DNA of 41,068 bases from contig JAAUQO010000025.1 in the NCBI GenBank assembly GCA_012032775.1, positions 1-41,068 of the forward strand. Reading direction: 5' to 3'. Source of the stretch: Oscillochloris sp. (GTDB lineage: Bacteria > Chloroflexota > Chloroflexia > Chloroflexales > Chloroflexaceae). The notes below the pieces were generated by a model. The model was not told the origin of the DNA. It searched no databases and was given only the letters and a program-made list of their open reading frames with translations. The translations under genes and the position numbers were made by a program. Every line of letters starts with the position of its first letter. Positions within the stretch are counted from its first letter, which is position 1. Below are positions 34,264 through 41,068 of this stretch, in pieces.

Positions 34264-34980
34264 TTAATTATCGACGAAGCGCAAGACGCGGAAGGGCTCG
34301 GCGTAGAGAACACCGGCCTGCTTACCGTTCTCGGTATCCCACTCGCGCACCATATCGGCAGCCGACTCGTCGAGTTGGGAGCGATGACAGAGCAATGCTG
34401 CGATCTTGCGATCGTAGACGGCACTGATATCCACGAAGGTGTCGGGTTGCGTGGTGAGAGTGAGGTAGAGTTCGCTCACATGGTGCGGCTCAAGGCCGGC
34501 CGCGAGCAACTCAGGAAAGATCGGCCGGCTCTCGGCGCTGGGGAATGCTGCATAAACAGCGGCCTCGCCGGCGGCGCGATGATCCGGATGATTGATATAG
34601 AAATGCTCGAAGAAGACCGTGGTTGGATCCTGGCAGACAAGCCGGTAGGGTTTCGTCTCGCGGATCAGGGCGGTGAGCTGGCGGCGTAATGCAAGCGTCG
34701 GCTCAAGGGTGCCGTCGGCGAAACCGAGGAAGCGCACATCTTCAACGCCAACACATTTCGCGGCGGCGATCTGTTCCTCGCGGCGCGTTTGGACGAGGGC
34801 GGTAAGATCGACGGCGGGATCATTACTGCCGGCGGCGCCGTCGGTGACAATACAGTAGATAACCCGGGCACCGGCATCGGCCCAGCGGGCGACACTACCG
34901 GCCGCCCCGAACTCAATATCGTCGGGGTGAGCGGCGATCACCAGGATCGGTTTATCGGCGATGTCGTCTGGCTGGCTCAT
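34264..34980 (-). CDS. PIG-L (LmbE) family deacetylase
   Basis: A 238-residue zinc-dependent N-acetylglucosaminyl deacetylase-fold protein. AAHPDDIEFGAAG (His18, Asp20, Asp21) provides the metal site, followed by IVTDGAAGSND, the RREEQIAAAKCVGV helix, VRFLGFADGTL and the second His site HPDHRAAGEA at about 132-141. Family members act on GlcNAc-phosphatidylinositol, mycothiol/bacillithiol precursors or other acetylated sugars. The substrate here cannot be assigned. The start is divergent from translin. Confidence 0.92.
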   Translation of the reverse strand: MSQPDDIADKPILVIAAHPDDIEFGAAGSVARWADAGARVIYCIVTDGAAGSNDPAVDLTALVQTRREEQIAAAKCVGVEDVRFLGFADGTLEPTLALRRQLTALIRETKPYRLVCQDPTTVFFEHFYINHPDHRAAGEAAVYAAFPSAESRPIFPELLAAGLEPHHVSELYLTLTTQPDTFVDISAVYDRKIAALLCHRSQLDESAADMVREWDTENGKQAGVLYAEPFRVLRFVDN

Positions 34981-35039
34981 ATAATCCCCAGTGTACTACA
35001 GCCCCTGTGGGTCTGTCCAGTGGGGCAGCGGAGATTTGT

Positions 35040-35079
35040 AAGGACGACGTATTTCTGTTGTGCAAAATACGTCGCCCTT
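35040..35079. repeat. Long imperfect palindrome in the PIG-L/translin divergent spacer
   Basis: CGACGTATTT (35045-35054) and AAATACGTCG (35065-35074) pair perfectly, and AAGG/CCTT extends the stem after one mismatch. It lies about 15 bases upstream of a TATAAT box (35094-35099) for translin, so it may be an operator as well as a hairpin. Confidence 0.55.
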
Positions 35080-35093
35080 GCAGAACCCGTATG

Positions 35094-35099
35094 TATAAT
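35094..35099 (+). promoter_or_regulatory. -10 box upstream of translin
   Basis: Perfect TATAAT 46 bases before the translin ATG. No good -35 hexamer at 16-18 bases, and the palindrome at 35040-35079 occupies that area, suggesting regulator-dependent use. Confidence 0.45.
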
Positions 35100-35145
35100 G
35101 AGGTCGCACAACCCAACAATCTCGTCAAGCGGGGAGAGGGAGGAT

Positions 35146-35791
35146 ATGAGCAGTATCGAAGAGCAGGTTGCCGCATGTATTGCGGTGATCGAGGGGAGCC
35201 ATGCGGCGCGCGAGCAGGCGATCGGTGCGTCGCGCTCGTTGATCCGCCGCTGCGCGAACAGTATTCGGGCCGCCCATCGGGGGGGAATTTGAACTGGCGG
35301 AGCAGTTGTTGGGTGAGGCCGGGTCGATCGCGACGCATTTGCATGAAGCTACGGCTGCGAAACCGGAGATTCGTTTTGCCGGCTATAGCCAGGATGCGTT
35401 GAAGGAGTTCGTCGAGGCGCATCTGGTGTTGGCGTTTCTGGCCGATCGCCCGGTGCCAAGCATTGCGGCGATCGGGGTTGAGCCGGCCGCCTACTTGAAT
35501 GGCATGGCCGAGGCGGCGAGTGAGTTACGGCGGGCGATTCTGGATGGCCTGCGCCGAGGTGAGACGGCGCGGGGCGAGGCGCTGCTGCACATTATGGATG
35601 ATGTGTACAGTAACCTGCTGACGGTCGATTTTCCCGATGCGGTTACAGGTGGGTTGCGGCGCACCACCGATGCGTTGCGGGCCGTGTTGGAACGCACGCG
35701 CGGCGATATTACCGCAGCGCTGCGCCAGGATCAGTTGGTTTCGGCGATGCGTGAGTTGGAGCGGAAGTTGGGTGAGCGGGTGAGCGGGTGA
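35146..35791 (+). pseudogene. Translin family protein, frameshifted
   Basis: Translin-fold all-helical protein (RNA/ssDNA-binding octamer in eukaryotes and archaea). The first frame, MSSIEEQVAACIAVIEGSHA..IRRCANSIRAAHRG, begins at the ATG 35146 with GGAGAGGGAGG upstream. The second frame carries LAEQLLGEAGSIATHLHE, QDALKEFVEAHLVLAFL, YLNGMAEAASELRRAILDGL, GEALLHIMDDVYSNLLTVDFPD and GLRRTTDALRAVLERTRGDI, which match the translin helices and its FP/DY-type loop. One extra G in the seven-G run at 35279-35285 separates the frames; with six G the protein is 214 residues. It is probably a homopolymer error. NurA follows by 91 bases. Confidence 0.85.
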
Positions 35792-35882
35792 CACGGTGAT
35801 GGTTTAGCGCTGTAGGCATGCAGTCGCCTTATGCAACGCCTGGTTGCCGTTCAGCATTGCAACACTGTAGGTCGATCTATCT

Positions 35883-36986
35883 ATGAGTGAATTATCCTCA
35901 CCCCTTGGGACGGCGGCATTGCCGGCGGCGGTGTTGGCGGCGATCGGTGATTGCGCGGCGGCCTGCCGGGATACGTTGCGCAACCTTGATAATGAGCGCG
36001 AGCGGCTGCGGGCGGTGCTGGATAAGCGTATCCGCAAGGCGCCCGACGGCGTCGCACGGCGGCTGTGTGCCGTCGATGGCTCCCATGCAACCGTGCCGGC
36101 GGCCGGGGCAACTTTCGCGGCGATTGCGGCGGCGGCCGTAGAAGATGCGACCCTTACCGATCAGGAGGTGCTGGTGCAGTTGTTGCCGCCGGTGGAAGAA
36201 CTTGAGGGTATTCTGGGCGGGCTGCGGAGTGTGCTGGAGTTGCGCTTGCTGGCGCGGAGAATCCGCGCAACTACCAGCGGCCTGTTTGTGCTCGACGGCT
36301 CGTTCTACTCGATGTTGCTTGAAGTGAATCGGTTGCTGGTGCGCTATGCTCAGGATCACCGCAGCGAGCGCCCGCCGACCTGGTGGAAACCTTTCCGGAG
36401 CTTGATCGAAGATTTTTTTCGCGACGATGATTGGAACCTGGTGCTGACATGCCGGCGGGTCGTTGCGCACCCCAAATCGGCCACCGCCGCCGATGATGTG
36501 CTGGCGTTGACGCCGGAATTAAGTGGTACGGTGACCGATCGTACCCTTTGGACGAGTGTGCTGCTTCCGGGCGAGTACGCCCTGCCGACGCCGCTGATCC
36601 GCCAGGATCGGCCGCATTTGTTGACCGGCTATCGTAGCCCGGTGTTGGATGATTTTCGTCTGCTGCGCACCGCAATTGAGCACGGCTACGGCCAGTTGTA
36701 TGTGCTCTACTACCGGCCCGATCCGACCGGGCCGGCCTACCGGCTGGAGTTACCGGCGGCATTGATCGCCCGCGAGCCGTTAGGGGCGGTATTGGCGACC
36801 TTTCGCAGCGCCTTGCAGTCGGGGAGTGTGCAAGAGCCGCTGCCGCAATTTCTGGCCGATGCCGTTTGCCGCCAGCTCCGCCATGCGTTGGCCGCCACTG
36901 CTGAAGGAGCGCGCACCATGCTCCAGCAGGAGTTCGATCTGCCGGTGGTGCAACGCTATCTGGGGCCATATCGCACGCCACGGTAA
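35883..36986 (+). CDS. nurA: NurA-domain nuclease
   Basis: A 367-residue protein of the NurA family, single-/double-strand 5'-3' nucleases that act with the HerA helicase in end resection. CAVDGSHATVPAAG at about 62-75 supplies the first catalytic Asp in the AVDGS motif. TTSGLFVLDGSFYSML at about 133-147 supplies the second Asp. RLLRTAIEHGYGQLYVLYYRP and LELPAALIARE near 255-305 fit the C-terminal half. No herA gene is in the window. The ribosome binding site is weak (TAGG). It lies 91 bases after translin on the same strand, so co-transcription is likely. Confidence 0.82.
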   Translation: MSELSSPLGTAALPAAVLAAIGDCAAACRDTLRNLDNERERLRAVLDKRIRKAPDGVARRLCAVDGSHATVPAAGATFAAIAAAAVEDATLTDQEVLVQLLPPVEELEGILGGLRSVLELRLLARRIRATTSGLFVLDGSFYSMLLEVNRLLVRYAQDHRSERPPTWWKPFRSLIEDFFRDDDWNLVLTCRRVVAHPKSATAADDVLALTPELSGTVTDRTLWTSVLLPGEYALPTPLIRQDRPHLLTGYRSPVLDDFRLLRTAIEHGYGQLYVLYYRPDPTGPAYRLELPAALIAREPLGAVLATFRSALQSGSVQEPLPQFLADAVCRQLRHALAATAEGARTMLQQEFDLPVVQRYLGPYRTPR

Positions 36987-37333
36987 TCTTTCGCCAGATA
37001 CTTGATACCATGAAAAGCGTGCTTGCTGGGCGTGAAATGCGGTGAATGCGGCATTGCCTCAGTGATGCGGTGGATTAGCCGTCGGCACGGTTGTCGTCGG
37101 GGCTTGATCGTCGCTGGCGTAGACGTGAACCCGGTGGAATATTCGCCAATTCGAACAAATTCCCCCCAGGAATAGTTAAGAGAATCTTACCCGGTAGAGC
37201 GGCTTCTGAGCTAGGCTGATCGCCGGGAATGTAGTACAGTCGCCTTGTCACCTACAGACGGTCATCGCTTTCTTTTCCCATTCCAGACGCGGTGGAAGCC
37301 GTTTCGGTGTGTTGTGCAATGATGGAGGAAAGC
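36987..37333. other. 347-base spacer upstream of the decarboxylase operon
   Basis: I see no gene. It contains a short AATGC-G-GCATT palindrome near 37041 and a more AT-rich stretch around 37138-37190 that probably holds the operon promoter. No convincing -35/-10 pair or known riboswitch motif stands out. Confidence 0.5.
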
Positions 37334-38929
37334 ATGACCGATCAAGACCCGCAGGGTGATACGCCGCGCTCAGCCATACTCACCACACGCGAAAAGATCG
37401 AGCGTCTACGTAGGGCGCGCACGAACGCCCAACGAGGCGGCGGCAGCAAGCGGATCGAGCGCCAGCACGCCAGCGGCAAACTGACGGCCCGCGAGCGGAT
37501 CGCATCGTTACTCGATAGTGAAACCTTTCAAGAGTTGTTTCTGTTCGCCCGCCATCGCTGTACCGATTTCGGTATGGCCGGCAAAGAGATGCCCGGCGAA
37601 GGCGTGGTGACGGGGATCGGTGCGGTGGAAGGCCGGCAAGTGTTTGTGGCGGCGCAGGATTTCACGGTGGCCGGCGGCTCGGTTGGTGAGATGCATGCCG
37701 ACAAGATCTGCCGGACGATGGATATGGCCTTAAAATGCGGTTCGCCCTTTGTGAGTATTAATGACAGCGGCGGCGCCCGAATCCAGGAGGGAATCGACGC
37801 GCTGAGCGGCTACGGCCGGATCTTCTACCGCAATGTGTTGATGTCGGGGGTGGTGCCGCAGATCGCGATTGTGGCCGGACCCTGTGCCGGTGGTGCGGCG
37901 TACTCGCCGGCGTTGATGGATTTTATCATTATGGTGCGGGGCAGCGCCGAAATGTTTATCACCGGGCCGCAGGTGGTGAAACAGGTTACCGGCGAGGTTG
38001 TCAGCGCACAGGAACTTGGCGGCCCCGATGCCCAGATGCAGAGCGGCGTGGTACATTTTATCGCCGAGAATGACGCCGACGCCGCGCGGATTTGCAAGGA
38101 TTTGTTGAGTTACCTGCCGGCGAACAATATTGAGGATCCGCCGGATCTACTCGGCAACGGCGAGTTGCTGTTGGCCGACGATCTCTGGCTCGACGGCGTG
38201 ATCCCCGACGATCCGCGCATGCCCTATGATGTGCGGCCGGTGATCCGGCGCCTGGTGGATGAAGGCAAGATTCTCGAGGTGCAGGAACACTTCGCGCCGA
38301 ATGCGATTGTGGCTTTTGCGCGGCTGAATGGGCGTACAATCGGGGTTGTGGCCAACCAACCGGCAGTGATGGCCGGCGTGCTCGACATCGACGCCTCGGA
38401 CAAGATCTCCGCATTTGTGCGGTTTTGCAACGCCTTCAACATCCCCCTGGTGACGCTGATCGACGTGCCCGGCTTCCTGCCCGGCGTGGCCCAGGAGCGC
38501 GGCGGGATCATCCGCCATGGCGCCAAGATGCTGTTCGCCTATGGTTCGGCGACAGTGCCGAAGATCTCGGTCATTCTGCGCAAAGCCTATGGCGGCGCGT
38601 ATCTGGCAATGTGCGGCAAGGATCTGGGCGCCGACCGGGTGGCGGCATGGCCGACGGGTGAAGTTGCCGTGATGGGCGCCGAAGGTGCGGTGAATGTCGT
38701 CTACCGCGAGGAAATCGACAAGAGCGACAATCCCGAGGCGGCGCGAGCGAGTTTCATCGCCGAGTATCGCGAGCATTTTGCGAGTCCGTATGTCGGCGCG
38801 GCGCGCAACCTGATCGACGACATTATTGAACCAAGCCAGACCCGGCGCTACCTCAGCCTGGCGCTTGAGTCGCTGCGGGCCAAGCGTGAACTGCGGCCCC
38901 AGAAGAAGCACGGCCTGATCCCGATGTAA
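37334..38929 (+). CDS. mmdA: Biotin-dependent carboxyltransferase (methylmalonyl-CoA decarboxylase alpha / propionyl-CoA carboxylase beta type)
   Basis: A 531-residue carboxyltransferase with two crotonase-fold halves. The N-half has SINDSGGARIQEGIDALSGY and GPCAGGAAYSPALMDF, which form the acyl-CoA oxyanion site. The C-half has LIDVPGFLPGVAQERGGIIRHGAK and VILRKAYGGAYLAMC. It transfers a carboxyl group between (methyl)malonyl-CoA and biotin. The sequence alone does not separate decarboxylase from carboxylase, but the following OadG, biotin carrier and OadB genes make it the alpha subunit of a Na+-pump decarboxylase. GGAGG lies 5 bases before the ATG at 37334; upstream in-frame codons are not used. 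Confidence 0.92.
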   Translation: MTDQDPQGDTPRSAILTTREKIERLRRARTNAQRGGGSKRIERQHASGKLTARERIASLLDSETFQELFLFARHRCTDFGMAGKEMPGEGVVTGIGAVEGRQVFVAAQDFTVAGGSVGEMHADKICRTMDMALKCGSPFVSINDSGGARIQEGIDALSGYGRIFYRNVLMSGVVPQIAIVAGPCAGGAAYSPALMDFIIMVRGSAEMFITGPQVVKQVTGEVVSAQELGGPDAQMQSGVVHFIAENDADAARICKDLLSYLPANNIEDPPDLLGNGELLLADDLWLDGVIPDDPRMPYDVRPVIRRLVDEGKILEVQEHFAPNAIVAFARLNGRTIGVVANQPAVMAGVLDIDASDKISAFVRFCNAFNIPLVTLIDVPGFLPGVAQERGGIIRHGAKMLFAYGSATVPKISVILRKAYGGAYLAMCGKDLGADRVAAWPTGEVAVMGAEGAVNVVYREEIDKSDNPEAARASFIAEYREHFASPYVGAARNLIDDIIEPSQTRRYLSLALESLRAKRELRPQKKHGLIPM

Positions 38930-39005
38930 TTGATGTCGTGGTGCTGCGGCCGGATAAGCCGATCGCACCGCCACGATACCGCATCCAAGCTGAAGGGCAG
39001 TAGCG

Positions 39006-39368
39006 ATGGAATTAACAGGTGATCCGCTGATCATCGGTTTAGGGATTGCCGGAACCGGTATTACCGTGGTGTTTCTGGCGCTGATGCTGGTTTCGTTGAG
39101 CTTGCGCTTGATGCGTTTCCTGGAGCCGCGCGAAGCGCCCAAGAAGCAAACTGCGCCGGTGATCACGCAACCGCAGGCGGCGCAGAATGGACAGTTATCG
39201 CCGGAACTGGTGGCGATTATTGCAACGGCGGCGACGGAAACCCTGGGTAAACCCGTACGGGTGACGCGCATCACCGCCTACGGGCGCTCGCCGGGCAGTG
39301 GCTGGTCGCGGCAGGGAAGATTGACGATTATGGCGTCGCATCAGCGGCGCGGAGGTAGCGGAACGTGA
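39006..39368 (+). CDS. mmdD: OadG-family Na+-pump decarboxylase gamma/delta subunit
   Basis: A 120-residue small membrane subunit. One hydrophobic helix (about 10-33, LGIAGTGITVVFLALMLV) is followed by a soluble tail containing SPELVAIIATAATETLGKPVRVTRI, typical of the OadG family C-terminus. It holds the decarboxylase complex together at the membrane. It follows the carboxyltransferase by 76 bases and overlaps the biotin carrier gene by four bases (GTGA). Confidence 0.88.
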   Translation: MELTGDPLIIGLGIAGTGITVVFLALMLVSLSLRLMRFLEPREAPKKQTAPVITQPQAAQNGQLSPELVAIIATAATETLGKPVRVTRITAYGRSPGSGWSRQGRLTIMASHQRRGGSGT

Positions 39369-39763
39369 AACGCTTGCGAATCACCGTCAATGGTGTGGCC
39401 TATGAAGTAGAGGTCGAGGTGCTGGAGGACGACGAGCATGCGCCGGCGTTGCCTTCGGGGGTTGCGCCGCCGATGTTGTTGAACGACGGCCGACCGGCGG
39501 CGGCGCCGGCGCCTGCGGCAGCACCTTCAACCCCGGTTGGGCCGGCGAATGCACGGACGCTCACCTCGCCGATCGCCGGGATTGTGGTTGAGGTGAAAGT
39601 CTCGGTGGGCAGCACGGTGAAAGAGAACGACCCGCTGCTGGTGATCGAGGCCATGAAGATGAACACCAACGTCAGTTCGCCCTTTTCCGGTCGCATCAAA
39701 TCGGTGGTGATCAAAGCCGGTGAGTCGGTGCGCCAGGGCCAACCACTGCTGGAGTTTGAATGA
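39365..39763 (+). CDS. mmdC: Biotin carboxyl carrier protein of the decarboxylase
   Basis: A 132-residue protein. It has an N-terminal beta segment (LRITVNGVAYEVEVEVL), an Ala/Pro-rich linker at about 37-60, and a biotinyl domain with VIEAMKMNTNVSSPFSG, whose Lys98 is the biotinylation site 35 residues from the C-terminus, as expected. It starts with GTG overlapping the upstream stop. It shuttles carboxybiotin between the carboxyltransferase and the membrane pump. Confidence 0.95.
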   Translation: MKRLRITVNGVAYEVEVEVLEDDEHAPALPSGVAPPMLLNDGRPAAAPAPAAAPSTPVGPANARTLTSPIAGIVVEVKVSVGSTVKENDPLLVIEAMKMNTNVSSPFSGRIKSVVIKAGESVRQGQPLLEFE

Positions 39764-39764
39764 T

Positions 39765-40934
39765 ATGGAATGGCTCATCGAATTCGGGCGGGCGAGTGGT
39801 CTGGCACACATTGAGCTCGGCAATGCGGTGATGATCCTGATCGGCGGGCTGTTCATCTACCTGGCGATCGCGCATAAGTTCGAGCCGCTGTTGCTGGTGC
39901 CGATCGGCTTTGGGATTATTCTGGGCAATATGCCGTTCGAGCCGGGCTTCGGCCAGGGTGTGTACAGCGAGGGCAGCGTGTTGTACTACATCTATCAGGG
40001 TGTGAAGACCGGCGTGTTCCCGCCGCTGATCTTTCTCGGCATCGGCGCGATGACCGACTTCTCAACCTTGATCGCACAGCCGCGGCTGATTATCCTTGGT
40101 GCGGCGGCGCAGATCGGGATCTTCTTCACCCTGATCGCGGCGATCTTTCTTGGCTCGCAGTTTCCGGTGTTGGGATTGGCGGCGCCCGGCGACAACATGG
40201 AGTTACTGCGGGCGGCGGCCTCGATCGGGATTATCGGCGGCGCCGACGGCCCGACCGCGATTTTTGTGGCGTCGCAACTTGCCCCCGATCTACTTGGCGC
40301 AGTGGCGGTCTCGGCCTACTCGTATATGGCGCTGGTGCCGGTGATTCAGCCGCCGATCATGCGCTGGCTCACCACGGAAGAAGAGCGCAAAATCCGCATG
40401 CCGGCGCCGCCTGAAGTGAGCGCGCGGCAGCGCATTCTCTTTCCGGTGGTTGGCTTGCTGGTGTGTGTCTTCATTGTTCCCGACACGCTGCCGTTGCTGG
40501 GCATGCTCTTCTTCGGCAACCTGCTGAAAGAGAGCGGCGTAACGGCCCGGTTGGCGAAGACGGCGCGTGATCCATTGATCGACTCGGTGACGATTTTGTT
40601 GGGTTTGACGGTGGGCGCGAGCACACAGGCCAGCAGCTTCCTTTCGCCGCGCTCGATTGTTGTCTTCGCGTTGGGCCTGTTTGCCTTCTCGATCTCGACG
40701 GCGGGCGGGGTATTGTTCGCGCGGCTGTTCAACCTGTTCACCAAGAACAAAATCAACCCCCTGATCGGCGCGGCGGGCGTGTCGGCGGTGCCGATGGCGG
40801 CGCGGGTGGCTCACGGCGTCGGCCAGGAATCCGACCCGCAGAATTACCTGATCTGGCAGGCCATGTGTCCGAATGTGGCCGGCGTGATCGGCTCGGCGGT
40901 GGCGGCGGGCGTGTTGCTGGTGATTTTGCGCTAG
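39765..40934 (+). CDS. mmdB: Na+-translocating decarboxylase beta subunit (OadB/MmdB)
   Basis: A 389-residue membrane protein with about nine or more hydrophobic spans that decarboxylates carboxybiotin and exports Na+. Key motif SIGIIGGADGPTAIFVASQL is present; Asp161 is the conserved decarboxylation/Na+ residue. MPFEPGFGQGVY, FPPLIFLGIGAMTDF, a long SAYSYMALVPVIQPPIM stretch and the C-terminal NPLIGAAGVSAVPMAARVAHG also fit. The start ATG at 39765 lies one base after the biotin carrier stop; the frame is open further upstream inside that gene. Confidence 0.95.
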   Translation: MEWLIEFGRASGLAHIELGNAVMILIGGLFIYLAIAHKFEPLLLVPIGFGIILGNMPFEPGFGQGVYSEGSVLYYIYQGVKTGVFPPLIFLGIGAMTDFSTLIAQPRLIILGAAAQIGIFFTLIAAIFLGSQFPVLGLAAPGDNMELLRAAASIGIIGGADGPTAIFVASQLAPDLLGAVAVSAYSYMALVPVIQPPIMRWLTTEEERKIRMPAPPEVSARQRILFPVVGLLVCVFIVPDTLPLLGMLFFGNLLKESGVTARLAKTARDPLIDSVTILLGLTVGASTQASSFLSPRSIVVFALGLFAFSISTAGGVLFARLFNLFTKNKINPLIGAAGVSAVPMAARVAHGVGQESDPQNYLIWQAMCPNVAGVIGSAVAAGVLLVILR

Positions 40935-40981
40935 GCCACATTCGCCGGGCGCACAACGCTGTGATGAAAACAGGCCGTTAC

Positions 40982-41068
40982 GGTTCCCGGTTCCCGGTTC
41001 CCGGTTCTGGGTTCTGGGTTCTGGGTTCTCGGTGCTCGGTTCCGGGTTCTCGGTTCTGGGTTCTGGGT
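40982..41068. repeat. Seven-base tandem repeat, GGTTCYN type, running off the window
   Basis: Twelve units, mostly GGTTCCC, GGTTCTG or GGTTCTC, beginning 47 bases after the mmdB stop and continuing past the window end. Same core and orientation as the right half of the array at 24844-24955. Confidence 0.92.

Noticed and set aside
34002..34424. A 140-codon minus-strand frame overlapping the PIG-L 3' end
   Set aside because: It overlaps a well-supported gene in another frame and runs through the GATGCCT repeats. The phrase RRYEPTPQGEAFARQANRLS looks protein-like, but I could not tie it to a family.
35760..35800. GTGAGCGG tandem repeat at the end of translin
   Set aside because: Only about three eight-base units overlapping the stop codon; too short to call a repeat element.

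Overview
This 41 kb window of GC-rich bacterial chromosome most likely comes from a filamentous Chloroflexota (class Chloroflexia, Roseiflexus/Chloroflexus-like). That is an inference from gene content: a bacterial translin next to a NurA nuclease, clpC-radA-yacL linkage, a Na+-pump decarboxylase operon, RsbT/RsbX-type regulators and intergenic heptanucleotide repeats. I saw no rRNA, tRNA, CRISPR array, prophage or insertion sequence. The region reads as core chromosome, apart from a few structured or repeat-rich spacers.

Layout. 0-3.4 kb: the start of a secreted beta-propeller-like protein (runs off the left edge), a SIMPL-domain secreted protein, delta-1-pyrroline-5-carboxylate dehydrogenase with a good terminator, and a DUF1232 membrane protein. 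3.5-5.6 kb: a polyphosphate-type pair, a CYTH enzyme followed by an HD(Ppx-like)-CHAD protein that is frameshifted. 5.7-9.6 kb: acetate-CoA ligase and propionate-CoA ligase in tandem. 9.6-12.6 kb: a structured spacer, dnaA, a probable oriC with two perfect DnaA boxes, and scpB. 13-17.8 kb: an orphan nucleoside-type ABC permease, a truncated UPF0158-like gene, an ECF sigma / membrane anti-sigma-like / surface-layer-like membrane protein operon, and an OmpR-type regulator. 17.8-21.6 kb: a large GAF-GAF-PAS histidine kinase co-directional with RsbX-like phosphatase and RsbT-like kinase genes. 21.8-29 kb: dtd, yacL, radA, clpC and rpsA. 29-31 kb: a degenerate membrane nucleotide-cyclase homologue and a second OmpR regulator. 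31-35 kb: a DegT-type aminotransferase, a class III aminotransferase (frameshifted, with a highly structured leader) and a PIG-L deacetylase. 35-37 kb: translin (frameshifted) and NurA. 37.3-40.9 kb: a four-gene Na+-translocating (methylmalonyl-CoA) decarboxylase operon.

How the genes connect. Propionate-CoA ligase, acetate-CoA ligase and the biotin-dependent decarboxylase operon fit short-chain acid activation and coupling of (methyl)malonyl-CoA decarboxylation to Na+ export. The ClpC, RadA, YacL, S1 and Dtd genes form a housekeeping proteostasis, DNA repair and translation-quality block. The block resembles the Firmicutes clpC operon without disA and mcsAB/ctsR. The RsbT/RsbX genes beside a kinase with an RsbR-like N-terminus suggest a partner-switching sensor.

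Three conserved genes are each broken by a single-base indel (near 4990, 32580 and 35282). Two of these lie in homopolymers, which suggests sequence errors rather than true pseudogenes. The best candidates for something undescribed are the nested-helix leader upstream of the class III aminotransferase, the translin-NurA pair, the HD-like/CHAD polyphosphate locus, and the dispersed seven-base repeat families.
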